This document shows positions 9,364 to 17,531 of a stretch of DNA of 64,000 nt, piece after piece (within the stretch, counting starts at the first letter, position 1; each line of letters opens with the position of its first letter). The notes beneath the pieces were generated by a model. That model was given only the letters and a program-made list of their open reading frames with translations, searched no databases and was not told where the DNA came from. A program made the translations under genes and the position numbers. The DNA comes from Croceicoccus mobilis (GTDB lineage: Bacteria > Pseudomonadota > Alphaproteobacteria > Sphingomonadales > Sphingomonadaceae): positions 372,001 to 436,000 of the forward strand of contig NZ_LYWZ01000022.1 of assembly GCF_001661965.1 (NCBI RefSeq). Reading direction: 5' to 3'.

Positions 9364-10170
9364 TCAGCCTTTTATACCGCGCGCCTTGTCCAGCTTGACG
9401 ACCAGATCGGCGCTGGACGGCATGGATTTCAGGATTGAGCGGGTGATGCGTTCATAATGGCTGATGAAGCGGGCAATTTCCGCCTCGCCCATGACCGCCC
9501 CCGGGTCGCGCCCCTCCTCAGCCAAGCGGCTGGCAAGATCGCGCTCTTGCTCGACACGCCATTCGTGGACGACTTCGAAACCGGGCGCAGCCAAAAGGAT
9601 CAAGCGGTCGATACGATTGAATAACGCCTGATAAGAGCCGGACAGAAAATCGTTCACCGCTTCTCGCCAGCGTCCTTCAGTGTCTTCCTCGGCTTCCAGC
9701 TTGTTGACCGGCTCTGTCAATTCGTTTCGATCTTCGGGGGTCGCACCAACACACCAGCCTTCGAAAAGGACCATGTCGACCCCGCCCTCGACAACCGGCC
9801 AAAGCTCCCCAGGCACGGGTTCATCACTGGCCTTGTCGAAACGCGGAAGAGCAACCGTCTTGCCTGCCCGCAGGTCATCGATCACTTCCAAACCAAGCGA
9901 TACATCGTGTGTTCCGGGGACGCCGCGTGTCACGAACAATGGATGGATTGCCTGCGCAAGCCTGCATCGCTCTTGCGTACCCAGGTAAAGATCGTCCAGC
10001 GACAGGACAGCGACCTTCAGTCCTTTGCGTGAAAGGCTCTTTTCAAGCTGGCCCGCCAGTGTCGATTTCCCGCTCCCCTGCGCTCCGCAGATTCCCAGCA
10101 CAAGGGGCCGTTTGCCGGTCGACAGCCAATCGTCGATGGCCTTGGCGACAATGTCAGGCAACGCGGTCAA
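9364..10170 (-). CDS. P-loop kinase, probable D-glycerate 3-kinase
   Basis: About 268 residues. The Walker A motif GICGAQGSGKST lies near the N-terminus, followed by LSLDDLYLG, PRFDKASDEP and VLFEGWCVG, the signature order of the plant GLYK/yeast-type glycerate kinase family. The reaction would be D-glycerate to 3-phosphoglycerate in the cytoplasm. The start is uncertain: a TTG at 10170 has AGGA six bases upstream, while another TTG at 10212 would extend it by 14 residues inside the upstream gene. Both overlap the 2-hydroxyacid dehydrogenase, whose product could be D-glycerate, which supports a linked pair. It is the last gene of the minus-strand operon starting at 16162. Confidence 0.8.
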   Translation of the reverse strand: MTALPDIVAKAIDDWLSTGKRPLVLGICGAQGSGKSTLAGQLEKSLSRKGLKVAVLSLDDLYLGTQERCRLAQAIHPLFVTRGVPGTHDVSLGLEVIDDLRAGKTVALPRFDKASDEPVPGELWPVVEGGVDMVLFEGWCVGATPEDRNELTEPVNKLEAEEDTEGRWREAVNDFLSGSYQALFNRIDRLILLAAPGFEVVHEWRVEQERDLASRLAEEGRDPGAVMGEAEIARFISHYERITRSILKSMPSSADLVVKLDKARGIKG

Positions 10171-11110
10171 GCGGTTCCTGCCCAGCAAAGAAGCGATCGA
10201 GATTGTCGGCAACCTTCATGCCCATCGCTTCACGCGTTTCCAGCGTGGCAGACCCCAGGTGCGGAAGCAGCACCGCATTGGGAAGATCGACGAGGCCGGG
10301 GTTTACGTTCGGCTCGTTTTCGAAAACGTCGAGGCCCGCAGCCGCAATCTTTCTATCACGCAGCGCGTCAACCAGCGCCGCTTCGTCGATCAGCGTCCCT
10401 CTCCCGGTGTTCAACAGGACAGCGCCTGGCTTCATGCGTTTCAGCATGGCCGCATCGATCATGTGATGGGTTTCCGCCCCGCCCGGCGCGTGAAGGGAAA
10501 CGACATCCGAAGCCGCCAGAAGACCAGCCAGCTCGGCATGATAGCTGCCTTCGGGCATGTCCGGCTTCGGCGTGCGGCTGTGATAGGCGATCCTCATGCC
10601 GAATGCCCTGGCCCTGTCCGCCATGGCCCGGGCAATTCGGCCAAAGCCGACCAGCCCCAGCACCTTTCCCGACAGGGACGATCCCAGCAGATGCGTCGGT
10701 CTCCAGCCAGTCCATTCCCCGGCACGCAGTTCGCGCTCGCCTTCGCCTGCGCGGCGCGTCGCCATCAACAGCAAGGTCATTGCGATATCGGCAGTCGCAT
10801 CGGTCAACACATCGGGCGTGTTGGTAACGGTTATGCCAGCGCGTCGCGCTGCTTCCAGATCGACATGTTCGATGCCCGCGCCGAAATTTCCGATGATCCG
10901 GGCGCGCACATCCGGCCCCTCTATCGCCGATGCTTCCAGACGATCGGTGACAGTGGGGCACACCGCATCAAATTGCCGCATGGCATCGGCCAGCGCGTCC
11001 GGTCCCAGCGGCACATCCTCTTCGTTCAATGTCACGTCATAGCGTTGCGCCAGCCGCCGCTCGACAGCTTCGGGCCAGCGGCGGGACAGCAGAATACGGG
11101 GTTTGGTCAT
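10154..11110 (-). CDS. D-isomer-specific 2-hydroxyacid dehydrogenase (glyoxylate/hydroxypyruvate reductase type)
   Basis: 318 residues. The nucleotide-binding GLVGFGRIAR is at about 150. The catalytic Arg is in NTGRGTLID, the Glu in DVFENEPNV and the His in LLPHLGSAT, the complete triad of this family. GAGIEHVDLEAARR is the usual substrate-loop region. It would interconvert a 2-keto acid (hydroxypyruvate, glyoxylate or another) with the D-hydroxy acid using NAD(P)H. It is followed with overlap by the glycerate kinase, which suggests hydroxypyruvate to D-glycerate to 3-phosphoglycerate as the outlet of the pathway encoded upstream. Confidence 0.85.
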   Translation of the reverse strand: MTKPRILLSRRWPEAVERRLAQRYDVTLNEEDVPLGPDALADAMRQFDAVCPTVTDRLEASAIEGPDVRARIIGNFGAGIEHVDLEAARRAGITVTNTPDVLTDATADIAMTLLLMATRRAGEGERELRAGEWTGWRPTHLLGSSLSGKVLGLVGFGRIARAMADRARAFGMRIAYHSRTPKPDMPEGSYHAELAGLLAASDVVSLHAPGGAETHHMIDAAMLKRMKPGAVLLNTGRGTLIDEAALVDALRDRKIAAAGLDVFENEPNVNPGLVDLPNAVLLPHLGSATLETREAMGMKVADNLDRFFAGQEPLDRVA

Positions 11111-11118
11111 GATTTCTC

Positions 11119-11889
11119 CTATCGCCGTAGGAACTGCGCGTCACGCCGTTCGGCAAAGGCGGCGCGCCCTTCAGCCGCGTCCTCTGTCGCAAAGCAGATT
11201 GCCTGCAGGTCGCGCTCATACTCGATCGCCTTGTCCCACGGCATGGTATGGGCGGCACGAAGGTTCAGCTTTGCAGTCTCTGCCGCGATCGGAGCACGGC
11301 TTGCGATAGTGGCGGCGATTTCCATGGCGCGCGGCATCAATGCCGAGGGTTCATGCACCTCGCTTACGATGCCCCATTCCCTGGCAAGGCCTGCATCGAT
11401 CATATCGCCCGTCAAGACCATCATCGCCGCATTGGACGATCCCGCGCAATAGGACAGGCCTGCCGCCATGCCGCCACCGCCGATCCATCCCAGCTTGATT
11501 TCCGGTGCGGCAAAACGGGCATTGGAAGATGCAATGCGGATATCGGCGGCCATGGCCGTTTCCAGCCCGCCGCCCAGCGCATAGCCGTTGATCGCTGCGA
11601 CCACCGGCTTCCGACAGGCGCGCAGCGCATCGCAGTAATCGTCGCGATTGCGAAAGTCCCACGGCGTCGCATAGCTGTCTAGCGTCGAGATGTCCGAACC
11701 TGCGGAAAATGCCTTTTCGCCAGCACCGGTCACTACCACGCAGCGCACGGCATTACTGACATTACATTCGGCCACGGCCTCTATCAGGGCCGCTGCCATT
11801 GCAGGGGTCAGCGCATTCAACTTTTCGGCCCGGTTGAAGGTAATGGTGGCCACGTGGTCCTGCACGTCGAAAATCAGGGCATCGGTCAT
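11119..11889 (-). CDS. Enoyl-CoA hydratase/isomerase (crotonase) family protein
   Basis: 256 residues of crotonase fold. The oxyanion-hole segments are visible: KAFSAGSDIS (about 60-69) and INGYALGGGLETAMAADIRIA. The Glu in the GGGLE segment is at the position usually catalytic in hydratases; the second acidic position lies in KLGWIGGGGMA, where the common ELGL/PEATLG Glu is not evident. That leaves isomerase, lyase or hydrolase chemistry open. Its ATG overlaps the upstream gene's stop by four bases, and a CoA-transferase lies one gene further upstream, so the substrate is probably a sugar-acid-derived CoA thioester. That substrate is inference. Confidence 0.82.
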   Translation of the reverse strand: MTDALIFDVQDHVATITFNRAEKLNALTPAMAAALIEAVAECNVSNAVRCVVVTGAGEKAFSAGSDISTLDSYATPWDFRNRDDYCDALRACRKPVVAAINGYALGGGLETAMAADIRIASSNARFAAPEIKLGWIGGGGMAAGLSYCAGSSNAAMMVLTGDMIDAGLAREWGIVSEVHEPSALMPRAMEIAATIASRAPIAAETAKLNLRAAHTMPWDKAIEYERDLQAICFATEDAAEGRAAFAERRDAQFLRR

Positions 11890-13022
11890 GTTTCGGCTCC
11901 GGCCGGATGGTTCAGTTCGTAAAGCCGCTCGATCGCGTCCAGCGTGGGCTCGGCCCTCTCGCCTGCCAGCAGTGCGCTACGTAGCAGGGTGGAGGCGGAT
12001 GTCTGGAAGGCAATCGCGCCATCGTGGCGAGGGCGCAGCGTTGCCTGCTCCAATGTCTGGAGCGTGGCGGCGAAGAAATTGCCGGTTGCCTGATTGACCA
12101 CCGGATCGATCCAGGCGGACCGGAAGGCAGGCTGCCCGTCATGGCCGGGAATGAAGCCGCGCTGCACCCTGTCGGACATCAGCCAGCGAATATGGTCGAG
12201 CAAAGCGGGCGTAATCTTGCAGCGGCGCGAAACACCAATGCCGGTCCCGCCAAGGATCGATCCGATGCGCCCGTCCGGTCCGGACGGCGCATCGCCAAAC
12301 TCCACTCCGCGCGTTGCATAGTTCACATAACCATAGATGAGCGGGCACAGGTCCGGCCCGTCGCCCGATGACATGGCATCCAGAATGGCTATCGGGTTCA
12401 TGTCCGCCGTGGTCCGCGTGGCATCCCCGGTTAACGCCGTCATGATGGCGAATGCCTCTCTGCCAAACGCGCGGTCGACAAAGCCTTCCCGCAAGGGCTG
12501 TGCGTCAAACCCCAGCGCAGCGCAGATGGACTGAAAGCTGAGAATGGCATGCGGACCCGCCAGATTGAGCGCGACCTTGCACGTTTCGGCCAAGTCGGGA
12601 AGCTGCTCCCAGCTCGTCGGAATCGTGTCTACGCTTCCGCTTCGCCACGCCATGACCTGTGTTGCGGCATCCAGCGGCAGGGCCCAATGCTGTCCGGCAT
12701 AGTGATAGCTGGCAAGCGATGGCCCCGCGATCGCATCGCGCCAGCCGGCAATCTCGCCCTCGGCAAAAAGCGTTTCGACCGGCACAAGGCAGTTCGAGGC
12801 GACCGCCTCGCCCACATGGGGATGGTCCAGAACGACAAGGTCATATCGGTCGCACAATTCGGCGATCGGGTGGGATTCGAACCCTTCAAGAGGATGACGG
12901 TCCCATTCCAGCGTCAGGCCAGTCGCTCCGCCAGCCGCACGTGCCAGCGCATTATATCCGCGGGGATGATCCCAGGTCAGCCCACGATAGCCAGGCACAG
13001 TCAAGTCGGCAGGAGCTGTCAT
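11886..13022 (-). CDS. Solute-binding-protein-fold protein without signal peptide, unknown function
   Basis: 378 residues resembling family 1 extracellular solute-binding proteins: an N-terminal RGLTWDHPRGYNALARAA, a mid-region YAGQHWALPLDAATQVMAWR, then SWEQLPDLAETC. The N-terminus (MTAPADLTVPGYRG) has neither a hydrophobic signal nor a lipobox, so the protein should stay in the cytoplasm. No ABC permease or ATPase is encoded nearby. It overlaps by four bases both the CoA-transferase before it and the crotonase after it, implying equal production and perhaps a complex. It may be a cytoplasmic substrate-binding or enzymatic derivative of the fold; no function is recognised. Confidence 0.7.
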   Translation of the reverse strand: MTAPADLTVPGYRGLTWDHPRGYNALARAAGGATGLTLEWDRHPLEGFESHPIAELCDRYDLVVLDHPHVGEAVASNCLVPVETLFAEGEIAGWRDAIAGPSLASYHYAGQHWALPLDAATQVMAWRSGSVDTIPTSWEQLPDLAETCKVALNLAGPHAILSFQSICAALGFDAQPLREGFVDRAFGREAFAIMTALTGDATRTTADMNPIAILDAMSSGDGPDLCPLIYGYVNYATRGVEFGDAPSGPDGRIGSILGGTGIGVSRRCKITPALLDHIRWLMSDRVQRGFIPGHDGQPAFRSAWIDPVVNQATGNFFAATLQTLEQATLRPRHDGAIAFQTSASTLLRSALLAGERAEPTLDAIERLYELNHPAGAET

Positions 13023-14209
13023 GCGTGTTGCCGCACCACGCCGGATTCGATCAGCGCATCGATCGCGTCATCGGCCAGGCCGGCCTCCTTCATGATCTGG
13101 CGGCTGTGTTCACCCACCAACGGCGCGCCGCGTTCTACCCCGCAGGGTGTGCGCGAGAAGCGGATGGGGAAGCCGGGCACTTTCAGGCGACCCTCGGTCG
13201 GGTGATCATATTCGATGAATGTGCCGTTGTGCTTGATCTGCGGATCATTGACGAGATCCGCGTAGCCATAGACCGGCCCAGCCCAGATATCGCGCGCCCG
13301 CATTTCCGCCAGCCATTCCTCGCTACCTTTGTTCAGGAGGTGCTTCTTGACCCGTGCGAATATCTCGTCGCGCATGGTCCAGCTGTCGCGTTCGTCTTCG
13401 AGTCCTGCGAAGAAATCGTCTTCGAACAGTTCTCCCAGCTTGCCAAGCGATGCCATGGCCACGGTGATATAGCCGTCTGCGGTCGCGAACACGCCGTATG
13501 GCGCGCGAATATAGGAATGGGCATGCGGCTCGGCCGAGCGGGCCTGCGGCTTGCCGCCCACGGTGAACACCGAAAGCTCCTGCATCTGGATCGTGGCGAT
13601 CGCGTCCAGCATGTTGACCTGCACCAGTTGCCCTTCGCCAGTGCGCTCGCGGTGGAACAGCGCGGCCAGCGCGCCTTCGAAGGCGGAATAGGCAGCAATT
13701 GCATCGACGAGGTACTGCCCGGCAGCAGAGGGAGGTGCCCCCTCCGACCCGGTGGACATCATCGCGCCCGACATGCCCTGCAGCAGCAGGTCCTGTCCGG
13801 GAAAATCGCGATAGGGTCCGTCTTCGCCGTAGCCCGACATCGAAATATAGATGAGGCGCGGATTGATGGCGGAAAGCGTTTCGTAATCGACTCCCAGCCG
13901 CTCGGCGACACCGGGCCGATAGTTCTGCAGGAACACGTCGGCTTCACGCACCATGTCGATCAGCAGCGCCTTGCCTTCAGGTGATTTCAGATCAACGGCG
14001 AGCGAGCGCTTGTTCCGGTTGAGCGAGAGAAACGAGACATTTATCTTGTTGCCTGTCGCGCCGCCGGCAGAGGCGTGGCGCTGCCATTCGCCGCTGGGCG
14101 GCTCCACCTTGATCACATCGGCGCCCATGTCGCCCATGCGCTGCGCCGCGAACGGCCCGGCCATTGCAATAGAGCAATCGAGGACGCGTATACCTTCGAG
14201 GATTTTCAT
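13019..14209 (-). CDS. CaiB/BaiF (class III) CoA-transferase
   Basis: 396 residues, the usual length. The opening GIRVLDCSIAMAGPFAAQRMGDMGADVIKVE and NRNKRSLAVDLKSPEG are the family N-terminal signatures. The catalytic Asp is expected in FPGQDLLLQGMSG (about residue 168). It would move CoA between an acyl-CoA donor and a carboxylic acid. It is coupled by ATGA overlap to the solute-binding-fold gene and follows an SDR by about 19 bases. A CoA-transferase in a sugar operon is unusual; the acceptor is probably an acid made from a pectin sugar, but which one cannot be read from the sequence. Confidence 0.88.
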   Translation of the reverse strand: MKILEGIRVLDCSIAMAGPFAAQRMGDMGADVIKVEPPSGEWQRHASAGGATGNKINVSFLSLNRNKRSLAVDLKSPEGKALLIDMVREADVFLQNYRPGVAERLGVDYETLSAINPRLIYISMSGYGEDGPYRDFPGQDLLLQGMSGAMMSTGSEGAPPSAAGQYLVDAIAAYSAFEGALAALFHRERTGEGQLVQVNMLDAIATIQMQELSVFTVGGKPQARSAEPHAHSYIRAPYGVFATADGYITVAMASLGKLGELFEDDFFAGLEDERDSWTMRDEIFARVKKHLLNKGSEEWLAEMRARDIWAGPVYGYADLVNDPQIKHNGTFIEYDHPTEGRLKVPGFPIRFSRTPCGVERGAPLVGEHSRQIMKEAGLADDAIDALIESGVVRQHA

Positions 14210-14228
14210 CGGTCTGCTTTCCAGTAAA

Positions 14229-14975
14229 TCAGTTCATGGTCCATCCGCCGTTCACGTGCAGCGTCTGGCCGGTGATGAAACCGGCTTCGTCGCTGGTGAA
14301 AAAGGCGATGGTATTGGCAATGTCCCCCGCGTGCCCGCGGCGCTTGATCGCCTGCGCGTCCAGCACCATGCGTTCATAGCCTTCGGGGTCGGGATGGATT
14401 TTTTCGGCATCGGTCGGGAATGCGCCCGGCGCGATGGCATTGACGGTCACGCCGGCAGGACCGAATTCGCGCGCCCACGCCCGGGTCAGCCCGATCAGGG
14501 TCATCTTGGATGCAACATAGGGCGAAAGGTTCTCCCAACCGCCCGAAACCGTGATGCTTGAGATATTGACGATCCGGCCAAAGCCGCGCGACTTCATGCC
14601 CGGCAGGCCGATCTGGACGGCCAGAACACCCGCATCGACATTGACGCGCTGGACGGCCTGATATTCCTCGAGCGTGAAGTCCTCGAACGGTTTCGACGGG
14701 TAGATCCCGGCATTGTTGATCACGATGTCAAAGCCGCCGGTTTCGGCCAGAAGCCGCTCCAGCACGGCGCGATAGGCGGCAAGGTCGCCCAGGTCGGCAT
14801 CGGAGACGACGAGCCGACCCGGTCCGCGCCCCAGTGCGGCCTGCTCCAGCGCTGCCAGCTTGTCGCGGTTGTAATCGATGGCGATGACGGTTGCCCCGCG
14901 ATCGATCATCAGCAGAGTCGTTTCGAACCCCAGCCCGCCTGCGGCACCTGTGTAGAGAACGGTCCGCCCCTTCAT
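14229..14975 (-). CDS. Short-chain dehydrogenase/reductase
   Basis: 248 residues. The nucleotide motif TGAAGGLG is at about 9-16, followed by NNAGIY, Ser in ISSITVSGG, YVASK for the catalytic Tyr/Lys, and the C-terminal FFTSDEAGFITGQTLHVNGGW. This is the generic 3-oxoacyl reductase/sugar dehydrogenase layout, and the substrate cannot be assigned. The start at 14975 is chosen because it overlaps the DUF4432 gene's stop by four bases; an upstream extension to 15053 would lie inside that gene. It probably oxidises the sugar or sugar acid that is later passed to the CoA-transferase. Confidence 0.85.
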   Translation of the reverse strand: MKGRTVLYTGAAGGLGFETTLLMIDRGATVIAIDYNRDKLAALEQAALGRGPGRLVVSDADLGDLAAYRAVLERLLAETGGFDIVINNAGIYPSKPFEDFTLEEYQAVQRVNVDAGVLAVQIGLPGMKSRGFGRIVNISSITVSGGWENLSPYVASKMTLIGLTRAWAREFGPAGVTVNAIAPGAFPTDAEKIHPDPEGYERMVLDAQAIKRRGHAGDIANTIAFFTSDEAGFITGQTLHVNGGWTMN

Positions 14976-16162
14976 GCCACATGCTCCGCACCAGAAGTGA
15001 TCTGCGGATAATGGCCCGAAGGTTTCGGGTAGTCTTCGTCCGGCTGGTGGCACACGCCCTCGATCCGGCGAACGGCGTCCTGCACGGTGCCATCGTCAGG
15101 CAGAATGCGAAAGATACTGTCGTAGCGCCGCTCGTCACCATGTTCGAGCCAGATCAGCTCGCCGCGCTCGCGCGCGAAATCCTTGCCCAGCACGTGATTG
15201 GTGGAAGGCTCTATCCCCATGGCATAATGACCGGCGTGCAGGTTTTGCCATTCATACATGGCCGGAAACTGGCTTTTCAGCGTCTCCACCTCGAAGCCGA
15301 AGCCCAGTGCTTCGTTCACGATGGCAACATTGACGCGCCCATCGGCACTGGCGGCCATGTCATGCTGCCAGACCTGTTCGTGGAAATTGGGGATGGGTGC
15401 CGGAAGGGTGCGATAGCCAGTGCCCTGCCCCTGATAGTCACCCTCATGCGCTGCCCAGATCACATCACGCACCGGCGCGACATAGCGCGACCCTTCGGCG
15501 ACGACCGGGTGGCTCACATTGATGTGATAGCAATACATGTGCGGCGTGCGATAGAAACCGTGATTGACCACGCGGTCATGCAGCCTGATCTCGTTCCCGC
15601 CGACATCGGCCTCGATGCGACGGATCAGGTGAAGATCCTCTCCGAACACGGTGGATTGCTGCACCACGCCCTCGGCCCACAGAACGCATTCGTCACCGCG
15701 CCATTCCTCACCATAGCCTGTCAAACGGGCCGGGATTGTCCCGATCCTGCCGTGCAGCGAGGACGATACCTTCTCCCGCGGACCATAATGGTAATGGTCG
15801 GCCTGATCGTCGTGCATGAACAGAACGTGGTCGAGGCCGCAGGTTATCAGCAGCCCCGACATCGAACGGAACCAGCCAAGGCCGCCCTCGCCTTCGTATT
15901 CGTGGAGAGCGGGATGGCGAAAACCCGAAGGCGAATGCCAGCCGACCGCGCGTCCATTATGTTCGCATTCGGCGATATCCATTGCGCGATCGACCAGCAC
16001 GGTGAAACGAAGGCCGCTTCCTGTGCGGAATTCGAGCTGGCGGTTGCCCCGCTCTACCCCGTCTCCCAATGTTGAAAGGCGCACCCCCGCAAACTGCGAC
16101 AGCGCCCCCGACCGACTGGCCAGTTCGCGTCGGCTTATCGCTTCGCCGAAAAGCTGTGGCAC
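14972..16162 (-). CDS. DUF4432/aldose-1-epimerase-like protein
   Basis: 396 residues from a GTG at 16162. This start is preferred over the ATG at 16183 because AGGAGAGG lies just before it, whereas the ATG has no ribosome site and abuts the operator. Galactose-mutarotase-like features include RFTVLVDRAMDIAEC, GLLITCGLDHV, HGRIGTIPA, VVNHGFYRTPHMYCYHINVSHP and YEWQNLHAGHYAMGIEPSTN. Family members are beta-sandwich carbohydrate-active proteins of the DUF4432 group with no fixed reaction; mutarotation or epimerisation is inferred. It is the first gene of the operon 16162-9364. Confidence 0.72.
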   Translation of the reverse strand: MPQLFGEAISRRELASRSGALSQFAGVRLSTLGDGVERGNRQLEFRTGSGLRFTVLVDRAMDIAECEHNGRAVGWHSPSGFRHPALHEYEGEGGLGWFRSMSGLLITCGLDHVLFMHDDQADHYHYGPREKVSSSLHGRIGTIPARLTGYGEEWRGDECVLWAEGVVQQSTVFGEDLHLIRRIEADVGGNEIRLHDRVVNHGFYRTPHMYCYHINVSHPVVAEGSRYVAPVRDVIWAAHEGDYQGQGTGYRTLPAPIPNFHEQVWQHDMAASADGRVNVAIVNEALGFGFEVETLKSQFPAMYEWQNLHAGHYAMGIEPSTNHVLGKDFARERGELIWLEHGDERRYDSIFRILPDDGTVQDAVRRIEGVCHQPDEDYPKPSGHYPQITSGAEHVA

Positions 16163-16183
16163 AATCCTCTCCTGCTTTTTCAT

Positions 16184-16205
16184 TCATAAGATGTATGATG
16201 TTTAA
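16184..16205 (-). promoter_or_regulatory. Putative GntR-family operator ahead of CoA-transferase operon
   Basis: The plus strand reads TCATAAGATGTATGATG and ends TTTAA. The TCATA-5-TATGA inverted repeat occupies 16184-16198. It differs from the 9318 element by one base over 22. It lies between the start of the DUF4432 gene (minus) and the mutarotase gene (plus). Confidence 0.55.
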
Positions 16206-16288
16206 AGCAGGATGCGCGTGTGCGTCAATCGCTCTTGATGGATGAACGGGATCAAGGCGGCACGGCAGACAGAAAATCGGAGTAGAAT

Positions 16289-16645
16289 ATGGCTATCGAA
16301 CGACGTTGTTTCGCAGTCGATCTCAACGACGATGCTGAAATGATCGCAGCCTATCGCCGCTGGCACGAACCGGGCGGACCACCAGCCGCCGTCACGGCTG
16401 CGATTCGCGCCGACGGCGTCGTGTCACTACAGATATGGCAGGTCGCGGACCGAATGTTCATGATCATGGAGCAGGACAGCGAGCGCGCGCCCGATCCCGA
16501 AGCCAAGAAGGCCCGCGACGCCGACAACCCCGAAGTGGCGGAGTGGGACCGGATGATGGCCGGCTTCCAGAAGTCGCTGCCATCCGTACCCGATCAGACC
16601 TGGGTCGAGATGGAGCGCATCTATGACCTGGCCGATCAGCCCTGA
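16289..16645 (+). CDS. L-rhamnose/L-fucose mutarotase family protein (DUF718)
   Basis: 118 residues, dimeric alpha-beta barrel family. It has RRCFAVDLNDD at the start, the conserved His in AYRRWHEPGG (about residue 31), and a Trp-rich end (PDQTWVEMERIYDL). Such enzymes interconvert alpha and beta anomers of L-rhamnose or L-fucose so that the right anomer feeds the 1-dehydrogenase. GGAG lies seven bases before the ATG. Its last ten bases overlap convergently with the GntR gene. Which deoxy-sugar it serves is unclear; RhaM-like enzymes are usually shorter. Confidence 0.78.
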   Translation: MAIERRCFAVDLNDDAEMIAAYRRWHEPGGPPAAVTAAIRADGVVSLQIWQVADRMFMIMEQDSERAPDPEAKKARDADNPEVAEWDRMMAGFQKSLPSVPDQTWVEMERIYDLADQP

Positions 16646-17382
16646 ATTTTCCGAACCGAATCGGTCCGCCGCTTCGTCCACGAACCCGAGATATGTTCGC
16701 GCATCGCCGCGCCTGCGGCATCGGGGTCGCGCGCCATGATGGCATCGAAAACCTTGCGATGCGCGGCTTGCGTGGATTTGACGTGGTCGACGCTGAGCTT
16801 GCCGGAATAGGCATGCGTGCGAAGCGCCTCTGACTGAATGCCATCGATGATGGCCTTGCTCAGTCGGTCACCAGACATGCGCATGATGATATCGTGGAAG
16901 CGCAGATCCTCGTGCACATAGGCGGATGGAATGGTGACCAGTTCCTCCAGCTTCTCGATCTGGCTGGCCAGTTCCGCGCGCTGTTCATCAGTGCCCTCTC
17001 GCGCCGCATTGGCCGCCATTTCCGATTCGAGCAGAACGCGGACCTGCGAAAGATTGTCGAGATAACGTAAGCCGTCCTCACCCTTGAACAGGGCAGAGAG
17101 GATCACGGGGTCAAGCATGTTCCAGGCCTGGTTTTCCCGGACGATCGTGCCGCGCCCCTGCTGAGTCACGACAAGCCCTTTCTCGATCAGGGCAGTCGTC
17201 GCTTCACGCACGACCGTGCGGCTTACCTCGTACATCTCGCAAAGCATGTTCTCGGGCGGCAAGGCCGTGCCGACGGGATAGGTACCAGCCACGATCAAAT
17301 TCACAAGGTCTTCGACCACAGCGGTCGAAAGCCGTGGCCGACGTCTTGCTCGCGCAGGAGTTGCGGCAGTTTCCTTGCTCAT
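16636..17382 (-). CDS. FadR-subfamily GntR transcriptional regulator
   Basis: 248 residues. An N-terminal winged helix (GTALPPENMLCEMYEVSRTVVREATTALIEKG split around residues 38-70) is followed by an all-helical FCD ligand domain. Metal-binding candidates are the Asp/His in LRFHDIIM and the His residues in TQAAHRKVF and AMREHISGS. Such proteins are usually repressors released by a sugar acid. It is divergent from the enolase-superfamily gene, with a TCATA...TATG repeat between them. Similar repeats precede at least four other units in the left half of the locus, which makes it the likely local regulator. Confidence 0.9.
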   Translation of the reverse strand: MSKETAATPARARRRPRLSTAVVEDLVNLIVAGTYPVGTALPPENMLCEMYEVSRTVVREATTALIEKGLVVTQQGRGTIVRENQAWNMLDPVILSALFKGEDGLRYLDNLSQVRVLLESEMAANAAREGTDEQRAELASQIEKLEELVTIPSAYVHEDLRFHDIIMRMSGDRLSKAIIDGIQSEALRTHAYSGKLSVDHVKSTQAAHRKVFDAIMARDPDAAGAAMREHISGSWTKRRTDSVRKIQG

Positions 17383-17470
17383 ATTCTTGCCCCCTGATGG
17401 GAAATAAATGTGTCCCTTTCCGCTTGGCTTTCGCGCAAATTCACGTCAAGGGCTTGCGTACCGCGAAAGA

Positions 17471-17487
17471 TCATACATACTATGTTT
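17471..17487 (+). promoter_or_regulatory. Putative GntR operator between regulator and enolase-superfamily gene
   Basis: TCATACATACTATGTTT: half-sites TCATA and TATGt are separated by five bases. It lies in the 149-base divergent region 17383-17531, where it could control both the regulator itself and the dehydratase-like gene. Confidence 0.45.
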
Positions 17488-17531
17488 CCAAACAGAGGGG
17501 TCGGTCAGGCCTGCTACGGGGTGCGAAAGGC

